Below are positions 54,861 through 64,000 of a stretch of DNA of 64,000 nucleotides, piece after piece. The notes beneath the pieces are model-generated. The model was not told where the DNA came from. It saw only the letters and a program-made list of their open reading frames with translations, and did not search any database. The DNA comes from Bacteroidota bacterium (GTDB taxonomy: Bacteria; Bacteroidota; Bacteroidia; Chitinophagales; Chitinophagaceae). The position numbers and the translations under genes are program-made. Location of the stretch: positions 1 through 64,000 of the forward strand of contig JAUZOE010000021.1 of the NCBI GenBank assembly GCA_030706605.1. The letters run 5' to 3'. The first letter of the stretch is position 1; every line of letters begins with the position of its first letter.

Positions 54861-55166
54861 ATGAGCCCGAAAAAAATTATTCCGGTTTTATTTATGTCAA
54901 TGTGTATTACACTTTTTACGCCTGTATTTGCAGGAACTGAAAATCCCTTAAATACAACTGAAGTGCCAAAAGATGTGCGTGCACAACAGATTGAAGTTCG
55001 ATTGATCCAAATTCGAAATATGGATAAAACGAATTTAACCAGTACTGAAAAAAAAGAATTAAGAAAAGAAGTTAAAGGCTTAAGAAAAGAAGCGCGGAGC
55101 GGTGGTATCTATTTATCTGTGGGTGCTATTATCATTATCATTTTATTATTAATTCTTCTTTTATAA
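54861..55166 (+). CDS. Small exported protein with charged helix and C-terminal membrane anchor
   Basis: This 101-aa protein has an N-terminal export signal ending in TPVFAG (residues 1-25). A charged helical segment (about 45-78, rich in Lys, Arg and Glu) follows, then a very hydrophobic tail of Ile/Leu (about 82-101) with no charged residue after it. It is probably periplasmic and anchored by its C terminus. ATG 54861 is chosen over the in-frame 54801 because it gives a proper signal. No family was recognised. A strong hairpin follows. Confidence 0.65.
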   Translation: MSPKKIIPVLFMSMCITLFTPVFAGTENPLNTTEVPKDVRAQQIEVRLIQIRNMDKTNLTSTEKKELRKEVKGLRKEARSGGIYLSVGAIIIIILLLILLL

Positions 55167-55182
55167 GATGCGAACTATTTTT

Positions 55183-55216
55183 AAAATGCCCGTTGAATTC
55201 AGCGGGCATTTTTTGT
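55183..55216. terminator. Bidirectional rho-independent terminator
   Basis: Arms AAAATGCCCG (55183-55192) and CGGGCATTTT (55203-55212) extend into TTGAATTCAG, giving a nearly perfect long stem, followed by TTTT. It sits between the convergent small exported protein gene and the DUF255 gene. The A-run on its left side lets it also serve the minus strand. Confidence 0.85.
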
Positions 55217-55261
55217 TGAATTAATGCATAAAACATAAATAATTTCAATCTCAATATCTTC

Positions 55262-57373
55262 TTACTTTATTTGTTTTAAAGCGTCTTCTACATCCTCCAC
55301 AGGTCTTTGGCAAGTTTGGTTTTCACAAACGTAAATCATTGTTTTTCCTTTTACCAGTTTATTTTCTAAAAGTGAAAAATTGCCTTCAGTCTTTCCTCCC
55401 ACAAAAATTGAGTTGGGTAAATAATGCTCGTGAAATTGCAATAGCTTTTCTTTCCAATTGTTTCCTACAACGGCTATTTCATACGGATATTTTATTTGTA
55501 AAGCCATTACTTGGGCCCAATTACTGTAATAAGCTACATTTTTTTTGATGTCCTCAATTACATTTTTTACAAACTGTCGTGATTGGGTTTCGTATGTTTT
55601 ATTTTCAAAATAAAGACCAAGTAGCAATAAGTTTTTGGCCATTTCACTGTTAGAAGATGGAATCACATTATCGCTAACTTCCATTTTTCGGGCAATTAAA
55701 TTGCTATACTGATCATCTGTATAAAAAAACATGCCTGATGCTTTATCAAAAAAATGATCTTCAACATATTGGGTAAGTTCATTAGCCTTTTTCAAATATT
55801 TTTCATCAAAATTTACCTGGTAATAATCAATAAGGGCACTTATAGTAAAAGCGTAATCATCCAGGAATGCAGGGATAGTAGCTTTGCCATTCTTGTAATT
55901 CCGAAACAATCCATTTTCTTTAGAAGAGATATGATTTAGTATAAAGTTAATATTGGCATTAGCCATTTCCATGAAATTGCTATCTCCAAAAGCTTCATAA
56001 GCATCAATCAATCCTTTTGACATTAAAGCATTCCATGAGGTTAAAATTTTATCATCGGTGTGAGGCCGAATGCGTTTTTCTCTTGCATGGAATAATTTTA
56101 ATTTTAGTTCGTTAATTTTTTTCTGAAGTTGATCATCGGTGAGATGATATTTTTTAGCAGTATTTTTATCCCCCATATTTATGTCAGGAATATTTTGGTG
56201 GTCTTCCCAGTTTCCTGCCTCTGTAATGCTAAAATACTCAGAGAAAATACCAGCATCATTTCCAAGAATATCTTTTATTTCCTGGTAGCTCCATACATAA
56301 AATTTTCCTTCTTTCCCTTCGCTATCTGCATCAAGGGAGGAATAAAAACCGCCTTGGGGTGATGTAAGTTCCCGCCTGACGAATGAAATAGTTTCATAAA
56401 CGATTCTTTTATATAATGGGTTTTTAGTTACCTGGAAAGCATGACTGTAGAGGCTTACCAGCTGCGCATTATCATAAAGCATTTTTTCAAAATGTGGCGC
56501 ATGCCAATTAGCATCGGTAGCATATCGGGAAAAGCCTCCGCCAACCTGGTCGTAAATCCCCCCTCCGGCCATTTGGTTTAGTGTGGTTTCGACAGCTTGG
56601 AGTGCTTCTTTATTTCCACTTAAATAATGATACCCCAGTAAATATTCCCACATAGAAGGCATAGGAAATTTCATTGCTCCTTTTGTGCCTCCTTTTATTT
56701 TATCAATCTTTTGGTCAAGGGTAGAAAACATATCATTCAGGGTATCCATATTGAATTCCACATGACCTTTGTTTAAAGGAACATTCTCAATATCCCGGAT
56801 TCCCTTTGCAAGGTTATTGGCCTCATCATCCAGTTTCTTTCTATCCGTTTTGTATAAATCTGCAAAGTAATCAAGCACTTTTATCCAGGTATCTTTGGGG
56901 TAATAAGTGCCTGCAAAAAATGGTTTGCCATCCGGCATGGCAAGGGCATTTAACGGCCAACCTCCATTTCCATTGATCAGGTAGGCAGCATTCATATATA
57001 CCTGGTCTACATCAGGTCTCTCTTCACGATCTACTTTAATACATACAAAATTTTTGTTCATGATGTTGGCCACTGTAGTATCCTCATAACTTTCATGTTC
57101 CATTACGTGGCACCAGTGACATGCAGCATAGCCCACACTAATGAGTAACATTTTATTTTCTTTTTTAGCCTTGTCAAGTGCTTCCTTGCCCCATGGATAC
57201 CAGTCCACCGGGTTGTGGGCGTGTTGTAAAAGGTAAGGACTTGTTTCATTTATAAGAGCATTAGTATACATAAATGTTTTATTTTCTTTATTCACATGAG
57301 GATTTTGACCACAAGAAGAAAATCCTATCAAAAGAATTATAAAAGGGAGGAAATTTATTTTCGCATGATCCAT
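55262..57373 (-). CDS. DUF255 thioredoxin-fold lipoprotein (YyaL/SSP411-like)
   Basis: This 703-aa protein has a lipobox at Cys21 (GFSSC). An N-terminal thioredoxin-like domain (about 38-190) carries the motif C85-H-W-C88 in [17 protein letters not shown] large (alpha/alpha)6-barrel-like region (about 220-620) contains [12 protein letters not shown] and [10 protein letters not shown]. This is the YyaL/spermatogenesis-associated-20 family, whose reaction is unproven; redox or sugar-epimerase-like roles have been suggested from structure. Most relatives are cytoplasmic, so a lipid-anchored form is less usual. It stands alone. Confidence 0.9.
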   Translation of the reverse strand: MDHAKINFLPFIILLIGFSSCGQNPHVNKENKTFMYTNALINETSPYLLQHAHNPVDWYPWGKEALDKAKKENKMLLISVGYAACHWCHVMEHESYEDTTVANIMNKNFVCIKVDREERPDVDQVYMNAAYLINGNGGWPLNALAMPDGKPFFAGTYYPKDTWIKVLDYFADLYKTDRKKLDDEANNLAKGIRDIENVPLNKGHVEFNMDTLNDMFSTLDQKIDKIKGGTKGAMKFPMPSMWEYLLGYHYLSGNKEALQAVETTLNQMAGGGIYDQVGGGFSRYATDANWHAPHFEKMLYDNAQLVSLYSHAFQVTKNPLYKRIVYETISFVRRELTSPQGGFYSSLDADSEGKEGKFYVWSYQEIKDILGNDAGIFSEYFSITEAGNWEDHQNIPDINMGDKNTAKKYHLTDDQLQKKINELKLKLFHAREKRIRPHTDDKILTSWNALMSKGLIDAYEAFGDSNFMEMANANINFILNHISSKENGLFRNYKNGKATIPAFLDDYAFTISALIDYYQVNFDEKYLKKANELTQYVEDHFFDKASGMFFYTDDQYSNLIARKMEVSDNVIPSSNSEMAKNLLLLGLYFENKTYETQSRQFVKNVIEDIKKNVAYYSNWAQVMALQIKYPYEIAVVGNNWKEKLLQFHEHYLPNSIFVGGKTEGNFSLLENKLVKGKTMIYVCENQTCQRPVEDVEDALKQIK

Positions 57374-57566
57374 TTTCTATAAAGGTAAGTCAACCAGTAT
57401 AAATCCATTATTATTACCGAGGCCACTATCGATCTTTGTATTATTTTTAAAAGCTGTCAATTCTCTTTCTTACCTTTCTTTTTTCTTTTGAAAATAATTT
57501 ACCTGGTATACTATTGTTTTATTTAAATTAAATGAAATTCTTTAATAAAAACTTATACATTTATTT

Positions 57567-58622
57567 ATGCTTGCAAACTTTAAAAGATACGATAAAACGG
57601 ACATTTTTTCGCTTACACATTTACGCAAATTTGAAACCAAACTGGGAGAAACCATTCTGTGCGATAACTCAAATGATTTTGAGAAAGTTATTTCAGAAAC
57701 ACCCGCAAAGTATATTCTTTTTGGAATACCTGAAGATATTGGGGTAAAAGCTAACCAGGGAAGGGGAGGAGCAGATTCATGCTGGTTTTCATTCCTGGAT
57801 TCATTTCTGAATGTTCAAAGCAATGATTTTCTGAGTGGTGAAAATATTTTTATTGCAGGTCATTTTGACTTTAGCAATGCTCAAAAATTAATAAATGTAA
57901 ATGCACCCACAGAAGAAGAAAAGATAATTGCCTACCGGTATTTTGTAAATAAAATAGATGAAGCTGTAGAAGAAATGGTGAAAATAATTACCCAATGCAA
58001 TAAAATACCCCTCATTATCGGCGGTGGCCATAACAATGCATATCCTGCTATTAAAGGTGCTGCTAAAGGGTTGTACAAGGCTGAACTGATCCAGCTTGCA
58101 CAAATTAACTGTGTCAATCTTGATGCACATACTGACTATGGCCCGATAGAAGGCAGGCATTCAGGGAATCCTTTTAGATACGCAGATGAAGACGGGTATT
58201 TAAATAAATATTGCGTGGTTGGGATCCATGAAAACTATCTTCAACAAAATGTGTGGATAGACATGGTGAACAATCCGTTTATTGATTGTATTACTTATGA
58301 AGATATTTTTATTCATGAAAAAAGAAATTTTATCCAGGCAATTGCTCATGCTACCGGTTTTACAGAAGATAATTATACAGGGATAGAACTCGATCTTGAT
58401 GTTATTGAAAATATATTAACCAGCGATTCTACCCCGAGCGGAATAAGTACTCTTCATGCAAGGCAGTATATGAATTTTGTAGCAGCAGATGCGAAGGTAG
58501 CGTATGTACATATTTGCGAGGGAGCTACTAAATTAGATACCGGGGAAACTAATTTTTCTATTGGAAAATTGATAAGCTTTCTTATAAGTGATTTTCTAAA
58601 GTCTCACTTGAAAATGAAATAA
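57567..58622 (+). CDS. Arginase-fold formimidoylglutamase-like hydrolase
   Basis: This 351-aa ureohydrolase-family protein has all six manganese ligands expected for the fold: His155 in GGGHNNAYP, Asp186, His188 and Asp190 in LDAHTDYG, and Asp276 and Asp278 in ELDLDVIE. Within the family it looks closest to formimidoylglutamase (HutG) of Bacteroidota, which would hydrolyse N-formimidoyl-glutamate in histidine degradation, but no other hut genes are near. Arginase or agmatinase activity is less likely. Its stop is only 7 nt from the convergent SDR gene, and no terminator fits between them. Confidence 0.8.
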   Translation: MLANFKRYDKTDIFSLTHLRKFETKLGETILCDNSNDFEKVISETPAKYILFGIPEDIGVKANQGRGGADSCWFSFLDSFLNVQSNDFLSGENIFIAGHFDFSNAQKLINVNAPTEEEKIIAYRYFVNKIDEAVEEMVKIITQCNKIPLIIGGGHNNAYPAIKGAAKGLYKAELIQLAQINCVNLDAHTDYGPIEGRHSGNPFRYADEDGYLNKYCVVGIHENYLQQNVWIDMVNNPFIDCITYEDIFIHEKRNFIQAIAHATGFTEDNYTGIELDLDVIENILTSDSTPSGISTLHARQYMNFVAADAKVAYVHICEGATKLDTGETNFSIGKLISFLISDFLKSHLKMK

Positions 58623-58629
58623 AATTCTA

Positions 58630-59418
58630 TCAAAGACATGCAAGCCTTCCTCTATCCACGGGTAAATTAATTCCCGTAATGTAGGATGCTGCAGGTGAGC
58701 AAAGAAAAGCAACTGCTGCTCCAAATTCTGCCGGATCTCCGATTTTATTTAAGGGGATACCAGATAGAAAGCCCGTTTCAATTTCCTCTTTACTTTTTCC
58801 TGTAGTTTCCAATTTATCTTCAAGTAAAGAATCATACCTCGCTGTTCGGGTATATCCGGGAAGCACATTGTTTACTGTGATTCCAAATTGTCCCAATTCA
58901 TTCGCTAATGTTTTTGACCAGTTTGCTACAGCCCCCCTGATGGTGTTGGAAACTCCGAGACCTGGAATGGGTTGTTTTACTGAAATGGAAATAATATTGA
59001 CTATCCGCCCATAACCACTGGCTTTCATGGAGGGCAAAACCACTTGCAATAAAACCTGGTTGCAAATAATATGACTGTTAAATGCATTTATAAATTCTTC
59101 AGGTATCGTATCAGAAAGATTTCCGGCTTTGGGCCCGCCTGTGTTATTCACTAAAATATTTACTGTATTATTTTTATTGATATAATTAGTAATGGCTCTT
59201 TTTACACTTTCAGGATCTATAAAATCGGCAACTAAATATTGATGCTTTTGATTTTTTGAAATATCTAATTTCTTTACGGCTTCTTTCAGCTTATTTTCAT
59301 TTCGGGCCATTAAAGTTACCTCAGCGCCTAATAATGAAAGCTCAATAGCTGTAGCCAGCCCCAGCCCTTGTGAACTTCCACACACAATAGCTGTTTTCCC
59401 TGTAAGGTCAAGATTCAT
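58630..59418 (-). CDS. Atypical SDR-family protein lacking the YxxxK catalytic motif
   Basis: This 262-aa protein has the short-chain dehydrogenase fold. The cofactor loop is GSSQGLG (residues 14-20), NNTGG is at 91-95, and the catalytic Ser region is NIISIS (141-146). Where a Tyr-x-x-x-Lys is expected it has Ser157-N-T-I-Arg161 (VSNTIRGAV). The C-terminal VNNVLPGYTRTARY and NLPVDRG fit a BKR-like subgroup. Without Tyr and Lys it cannot use the usual SDR mechanism, so it may be a binding protein or use another chemistry. It is convergent with the formimidoylglutamase-like gene. Confidence 0.85.
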   Translation of the reverse strand: MNLDLTGKTAIVCGSSQGLGLATAIELSLLGAEVTLMARNENKLKEAVKKLDISKNQKHQYLVADFIDPESVKRAITNYINKNNTVNILVNNTGGPKAGNLSDTIPEEFINAFNSHIICNQVLLQVVLPSMKASGYGRIVNIISISVKQPIPGLGVSNTIRGAVANWSKTLANELGQFGITVNNVLPGYTRTARYDSLLEDKLETTGKSKEEIETGFLSGIPLNKIGDPAEFGAAVAFLCSPAASYITGINLPVDRGRLACL

Positions 59419-59543
59419 GATTTATAAATTTATGGTTGGTATATTATTTTGATTTATTGTTATTTGTCCATTTTTAATTCTTAATTGATTACTTCTGCAC
59501 AGCCTGTTTACAACATTCGTAATTATTTACTTTTCGCTTTAAG

Positions 59544-59551
59544 TATATTTG
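59544..59551 (+). promoter_or_regulatory. Putative -7 promoter element of the parE unit
   Basis: TATATTTG matches TAnnTTTG, 123 nt before the parE ATG. This would leave a leader of about 115 nt. Confidence 0.4.
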
Positions 59552-59674
59552 GCAGAATTGTTTTTGCAGAAATTCGAATTGTTTCAAAATAGTTGGTTTG
59601 AAAATAAAAAGGCAATAGCTGCAAAAAAAATTGTTTAAAATTTCTTTCTTTTGCCCAAAATTGATAAAAAATAA

Positions 59675-61582
59675 ATGGCTGATAAAAACTTATTTGATTA
59701 CAACGAGGAATCTATTAAAAGTCTTGACTGGAAAGAGCATATACGTCTTCGTCCGGGTATGTATATTGGTAAATTAGGTGATGGTAGCAGTCCTGATGAT
59801 GGCATTTATGTTTTGCTTAAAGAAGTGTTGGACAATTGTATTGATGAACATACCATGGGCTTTGGGAAAAATGTGGATGTATCCATAAAAAATAAAATAG
59901 TTACTATTCGTGATTATGGCCGGGGTATTCCGCTAGGAAAGGTGGTAGATGTGGTAAGTAAAATAAATACCGGCGCCAAATATGATAGCAAAGCATTTCA
60001 GAAAAGTGTGGGTCTGAATGGAGTAGGAACAAAAGCCGTTAATGCTTTAAGCGAATTTTTTAAAGTGACTTCTATAAGGGAAGGCAGACAAAAAACAGCC
60101 GAGTTTGAACGGGGTAAACTAGTAAAAGACGACAAAGAAGGAAAAACATCTGAACAAAACGGAACAGAAGTAGTTTTCATTCCTGATGAAAAAATATTTA
60201 AGAATTATCATTACATCAATGAGTTTCTTGACAACCAATTTTGGAATTATTGTTTCCTGAATGCGGGATTGGTTATTAATTACAATGGTAAGAGATATAT
60301 AAGTAAAAATGGATTGCTCGACCTGTTGCAAAGAAAAACCAATGAAGATGAACTTCGCTACCCGATTATTCATATAAAAGAAGAAGATATAGAAGTTGCG
60401 ATCACACACAACAATCAATATGGTGAAGAATATTACAGTTTTGTAAATGGGCAATTTACCACGCAAGGTGGTACGCACCTGGCAGGATTCAGGGAAGGAT
60501 ACGTAAAAACTATCCGTGATTTTTATAAAAAAGATTATGATGCTGCCGATATACGCGGAAGCATTTGCGCAGCCATCAGTATAAGAGTGCAGGAGCCTGT
60601 TTTTGAAAGCCAGACAAAGACAAAATTAGGGTCAAGTGTCATGTATGAAAAAGGTCCGGCGGTTAAGAGCTTTATTAACGATTTTTTAGGCCGCGAATTA
60701 AATAATTTTCTTCATAAAAATCCTGAAACTGCCGATGCTTTGAAGAGGAGAATTGAGCAAAATGAAAGAGAACGTAAAGATTTGGCCGGCATTAAAAAGC
60801 TGGCAAATGAAAGGGCTAAAAAAGCGAATCTTCATAATAAGAAACTGCGCGATTGTCGTTATCATTTTAATGATACTACTGAAGGAAAAAATAAAGAAGA
60901 GATCAATGCCAAAAGGATGGAAACTACCTTATTTATTACAGAAGGTGATAGTGCCAGCGGTTCCATCACTAAATCGAGAAATGTAGAAACGCAGGCTGTT
61001 TTTAGTTTACGGGGAAAACCCCTGAACTGTTTTGGCCTAACTAAAAAAATTGTTTACGAAAATGAAGAGTTCAACCTGTTGCAACATGCATTGAATATTG
61101 AAGCAGGGTATGAAGATCTTCGTTATAATAATATTGTAATCGCTACGGATGCTGATGTGGATGGAATGCATATTCGTCTTTTACTGATGACTTTTTTCCT
61201 GCAATTTTTCCCTGATCTTGTCAAAAACGGCCATGTCTATATTTTAGAAACTCCCTTATTCAGGGTGCGTACTATGCCAGGAAAAAACAAGGAAAAACAG
61301 GAAACCATCTATTGTTATAATGATACCGAAAGACAAAAGGCAATAGAGAAATTGGGAAGTAAACCGGAAATTACCAGGTTTAAAGGATTAGGTGAAATTT
61401 CACCTGACGAATTCGGGAAATTTATTGGCGAAGATATCAGGTTGCAGCCTGTAATGCTTTTGCCGGAAATACATATTCAACAATTATTAGAATATTATAT
61501 GGGGAAAAATTCTCCTTCACGACAGGATTTTATTATTGATAATCTGAAAGTGGAAATGGATATTGTTTCAATAGAAAATTGA
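59675..61582 (+). CDS. parE: DNA topoisomerase IV subunit B
   Basis: This 635-aa GHKL ATPase subunit of topoisomerase IV unlinks daughter chromosomes together with ParC. It shows the ATP-binding Asn/Asp in DNCIDEH, the G1 and G2 boxes in [10 protein letters not shown] and [14 protein letters not shown] near residue 112, and the TOPRIM Glu in TEGDSASGS near 424. The DADVDGMH metal site lies near 491. The C-terminal segment [13 protein letters not shown] is present. Pairing with parC two genes downstream supports ParE rather than GyrB. The order parE, DUF1835, parC suggests one transcript. Confidence 0.93.
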   Translation: MADKNLFDYNEESIKSLDWKEHIRLRPGMYIGKLGDGSSPDDGIYVLLKEVLDNCIDEHTMGFGKNVDVSIKNKIVTIRDYGRGIPLGKVVDVVSKINTGAKYDSKAFQKSVGLNGVGTKAVNALSEFFKVTSIREGRQKTAEFERGKLVKDDKEGKTSEQNGTEVVFIPDEKIFKNYHYINEFLDNQFWNYCFLNAGLVINYNGKRYISKNGLLDLLQRKTNEDELRYPIIHIKEEDIEVAITHNNQYGEEYYSFVNGQFTTQGGTHLAGFREGYVKTIRDFYKKDYDAADIRGSICAAISIRVQEPVFESQTKTKLGSSVMYEKGPAVKSFINDFLGRELNNFLHKNPETADALKRRIEQNERERKDLAGIKKLANERAKKANLHNKKLRDCRYHFNDTTEGKNKEEINAKRMETTLFITEGDSASGSITKSRNVETQAVFSLRGKPLNCFGLTKKIVYENEEFNLLQHALNIEAGYEDLRYNNIVIATDADVDGMHIRLLLMTFFLQFFPDLVKNGHVYILETPLFRVRTMPGKNKEKQETIYCYNDTERQKAIEKLGSKPEITRFKGLGEISPDEFGKFIGEDIRLQPVMLLPEIHIQQLLEYYMGKNSPSRQDFIIDNLKVEMDIVSIEN

Positions 61583-61655
61583 CAGTAAAGCGTTTTCAAT
61601 TGTCGAATAAATAAAAGAATTCAAATTATCAATCGTTAATTATCAATTAAATAAA

Positions 61656-62477
61656 ATGCATATAGTTTTTCAACAGGAAGATGTAAAAACACTTTCTAAA
61701 AGTTTTGACCTGGATGAATCATTGCGGGATGAAATTTTTGAAATAAAAGATGATTTTGCTGTAGGCCCTTTACATGGAATTTACACTGCTGAAGGAATAG
61801 AGAATAGAAAGGAATGGTGGCGAAAAGTATTGCAGGGTGGCGATTATAGCGGATCGGTAGATACGGGTGAGGTAGATGATAATAAAACATTCCTGAAAAT
61901 AAAAGAGAAACTCAATTCAGATCAGGGAGAAACAGTGAAGATTTGGATTGCTCCCAATAAGCATGATGTTAGTGGTTATTACTGGCTTATATCTCAATTA
62001 AAAGAATTTGCAGGCAGGGTTTATGTTCTTTGGATGAATAATCTTCCATTTATTAATGATAAAGGAAATATTTTTTATCCTGATAATTTACATGAGATTC
62101 CTCCCCGCGAATTTTTAAAAGCTAAGAAACTTGCCCGCCCGGTTACCACATCAGAGTTCGAAATAGATCCTGATGAATGGGAAAGAATTTGTAATGAAGA
62201 TAAAGGAGTACGTATCCTGGAAGGTGCAAAAAAATTATCACTGCATGGTGAAGATTATTTTGACCAGTTTCTTCTTGGGTATATAACTCCCAACTGGCAA
62301 AAAGCAAATAAAGTGATTCACCAGTTTTTAACTAAATCAAAGCAAATTACCGGCGATGCGTATTTACTTTGGCGAATCAAAGAGTCGATTTCAAAAGAAA
62401 TCATTGATGTCCAGGGAGAGGTTAAAAATATGAAAGATTTTGAAGTAAAAAGCAAGCCTGTATCAGTGGAAAGTTGA
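61656..62477 (+). CDS. DUF1835-domain protein
   Basis: This 273-aa cytoplasmic protein starts with a DUF1835 domain (MHIVFQQEDVKTLSKSFDLDES, then IKDDFAVGPLHGI near residue 30 and EWWRKVL near 51). A C-terminal DUF3658-like region follows (about 165-245, ISKE and LLWRIKE). Its function is unknown. It lies 73 nt after parE and 58 nt before parC. This placement between the two topoisomerase IV genes recurs in relatives as far as I can recall, but a role in topology is not shown. Confidence 0.85.
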   Translation: MHIVFQQEDVKTLSKSFDLDESLRDEIFEIKDDFAVGPLHGIYTAEGIENRKEWWRKVLQGGDYSGSVDTGEVDDNKTFLKIKEKLNSDQGETVKIWIAPNKHDVSGYYWLISQLKEFAGRVYVLWMNNLPFINDKGNIFYPDNLHEIPPREFLKAKKLARPVTTSEFEIDPDEWERICNEDKGVRILEGAKKLSLHGEDYFDQFLLGYITPNWQKANKVIHQFLTKSKQITGDAYLLWRIKESISKEIIDVQGEVKNMKDFEVKSKPVSVES

Positions 62478-62535
62478 ACTAAAAGTGTGCAATAAAAAAA
62501 CTATAAAAATATCATAGAATAATTTCTTAAACAGA

Positions 62536-64000
62536 ATGTCAAAAGCAAAAAAAGAAGAATACAAACATAGTGATTCCGGCATTTCGGGGCAGTATAAAAC
62601 GTGGTTCCTGGATTATGCCAGTTATGTAATTCTTGAACGTGCAGTTCCGGCAATTGAAGATGGATTGAAACCCGTGCAGCGCAGGATTCTACATGCAATG
62701 AAAGAAATGGATGATGGACGGTTTAATAAAGTGGCCAACATTATAGGGCAAAGTATGCAGTATCATCCTCATGGCGATGCCAGTATTGGGGATGCTTTGG
62801 TGAATCTTGGGCAAAAAGATTTGCTTATAGAAACCCAGGGAAACTGGGGAGATGTACGTACGGGCGATGATGCTGCAGCTCCAAGATATATTGAAGCCCG
62901 CCCAAGCAAATTTGCACTGGAAGTAGCGTTTAATAATAAAACCACCCAGTGGCAACTTAGTTATGATGGCAGAAAAAATGAACCGGTAACACTTCCTATG
63001 AAGTTCCCGCTTTTGCTGTCGCAGGGAGCAGAAGGCATTGCTGTGGGGTTGGCTACAAAAATTCTTCCTCATAATTTCTGTGAACTGATTGAAGCTTCTG
63101 TAAAATATTATAAAGGGAAAAAATTTGAATTGTTTCCTGATTTTATCACCGGTGGAATGATAGATGTTACCAATTATAATGATGGTATTCGAGGTGGCAA
63201 AGTGCGTGTGAGGGCCAGAATTGAAGAGTTGGATAAAAAAACTTTAATTATAAAAGATGTTCCTTATGGTACCACTACTACACAATTGATTGATAGCATC
63301 ATCAGGGCCAATGATTCAGGGAAAATAAAGATTAAAAAAGTTACCGATAATACTGCCGCAGAAGTAGAAATCAGCATTGACCTGGCACCGGGTATTTCTC
63401 CTGATATTACCATTGATGCTCTCTATGCTTTTACTGATTGCGAAATTTCCATTTCTCCCAATGCCTGCGTTATTGAAGGGCAGAAACCTACTTTTCCGGG
63501 TGTGGCAGAATTGTTGAAGTTTTCTGCTGATCATACCCGTGATTTATTAAAGCAGGAATTGGAGATCAAACTTCGTGAGCTCTTGGAAAAATGGCATTAC
63601 ACTTCTCTCGAAAAAATATTTTTTGAAGAAAAAATTTATAAAGAGTTAGAGAAAAAACATGAAACATGGGATAAAGTAATCATTGCAATAGATAAAGCGT
63701 TTGCTCCTTTTAAGGTTCAGTTAAAAAGAGAAATCACCCGGGAAGATATTCTGAAACTAACGGAAAAACCTGTACGAAGAATTTATAAACTGGATATTGA
63801 TGATTTAAACGAACAGATTAAATCTCTCGAAAATGAAATTGCGCAAGTGAGGCATCATCTTGAATTTCTTACAGACTACGCTATTGCTTATTATGAAGAA
63901 TTATTAAAAAAGTTTGGGAAAGGACGGGAGCGTAAAACCGAAATCAAACTTTTTGATACGATACAGGCTAAATCCGTGGCTATCGCAAATGCCAAAATCT
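62536..64000 (+). CDS. parC: DNA topoisomerase IV subunit A, truncated by the window edge
   Basis: The reading frame from ATG 62536 is open for 488 codons to the end of the window, so only the N-terminal part is seen. It encodes the DNA-breakage domain: WFLDYASYVILERAVP and DGLKPVQRRILHAM near residues 23-55, HPHGDASIGD near 77, and the active-site Tyr in AAPRYIEARPSK near residue 117. This is followed by the tower domain up to the coiled coil. Motifs fit ParC/GyrA; pairing with parE upstream favours ParC. The C-terminal part lies beyond 64000. Confidence 0.93.
   Translation, partial: MSKAKKEEYKHSDSGISGQYKTWFLDYASYVILERAVPAIEDGLKPVQRRILHAMKEMDDGRFNKVANIIGQSMQYHPHGDASIGDALVNLGQKDLLIETQGNWGDVRTGDDAAAPRYIEARPSKFALEVAFNNKTTQWQLSYDGRKNEPVTLPMKFPLLLSQGAEGIAVGLATKILPHNFCELIEASVKYYKGKKFELFPDFITGGMIDVTNYNDGIRGGKVRVRARIEELDKKTLIIKDVPYGTTTTQLIDSIIRANDSGKIKIKKVTDNTAAEVEISIDLAPGISPDITIDALYAFTDCEISISPNACVIEGQKPTFPGVAELLKFSADHTRDLLKQELEIKLRELLEKWHYTSLEKIFFEEKIYKELEKKHETWDKVIIAIDKAFAPFKVQLKREITREDILKLTEKPVRRIYKLDIDDLNEQIKSLENEIAQVRHHLEFLTDYAIAYYEELLKKFGKGRERKTEIKLFDTIQAKSVAIANAKI

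Noticed and set aside
1-64000. CRISPR array, tRNA or rRNA genes
   Set aside because: No regularly spaced short repeats, no cloverleaf with a CCA-type end and no rRNA-like sequence were noticed on either strand; a tRNAscan or Infernal run would be decisive.

Overview
The window is a chromosomal segment of a low-GC Bacteroidota, most likely a member of the Chitinophagaceae or a close relative. The evidence is a protein with a type IX secretion sorting domain, a Porin_10-type outer-membrane protein, DUF4251 and DUF255 proteins, a Bacteroidota-type ebo operon, and repeated matches to the Bacteroidota -7 promoter element TAnnTTTG just upstream of genes. No rRNA, tRNA, CRISPR array, complete insertion sequence or phage was recognised. 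All assignments come from reading the sequence, and no database search was run.

Layout. 1-3.2 kb: a secreted S15-type hydrolase and a small lipoprotein, each followed directly by one copy of a 95-bp repeat. 3.4-7.7 kb: sucC, purine nucleoside phosphorylase and a porin. 8.1-22.8 kb: a same-strand catabolic cluster of the 3-keto-sugar type. It holds a secreted FG-GAP protein, two large c-haem dehydrogenase-like lipoproteins, a DUF4432 aldose-epimerase-like protein, a phosphomannose-isomerase-like cupin, a xylose-isomerase-like TIM barrel, a Gfo/Idh/MocA oxidoreductase, a DUF1080 (3-keto-disaccharide hydrolase) lipoprotein, an MFS transporter broken by an in-frame amber codon, and a secreted ThuA protein. 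22.9-30.0 kb: a complete ebo operon (eboA to eboF) preceded by a TMEM220-family membrane protein. Ebo clusters are known from cyanobacteria, Bacteroidota and eustigmatophyte plastids, and their product is undefined.

30-48.6 kb: mostly housekeeping genes (glycosyltransferase 39, tgt, a LysM protein, fmt, a NamZ-like muramidase, a SlyD-like isomerase, MFS, deoxynucleoside kinase, folK, a RES-Xre toxin-antitoxin pair with a candidate operator, an orphan ABC-2 permease, bioA, queG, a serine hydrolase, clpB). 48.8-64 kb: a DEAD-box helicase, an MpaB-like oxygenase operon, a small secreted protein with two 34-residue repeats, the T9SS cargo protein, a DUF255 thioredoxin-fold protein, formimidoylglutamase, an atypical SDR, then parE, a DUF1835 protein and parC, which runs off the right edge.

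How the parts fit. In the sugar cluster the haem proteins, DUF1080, FG-GAP and ThuA proteins carry export signals, while the cupin, TIM barrel, Gfo/Idh/MocA and DUF4432 proteins do not. This suggests oxidation and cleavage of a glycoside outside the cytoplasm, uptake by the MFS protein, and reduction and isomerisation inside. The ebo operon looks intact and transcribed as a unit. These two adjacent regions are the most interesting in the window.
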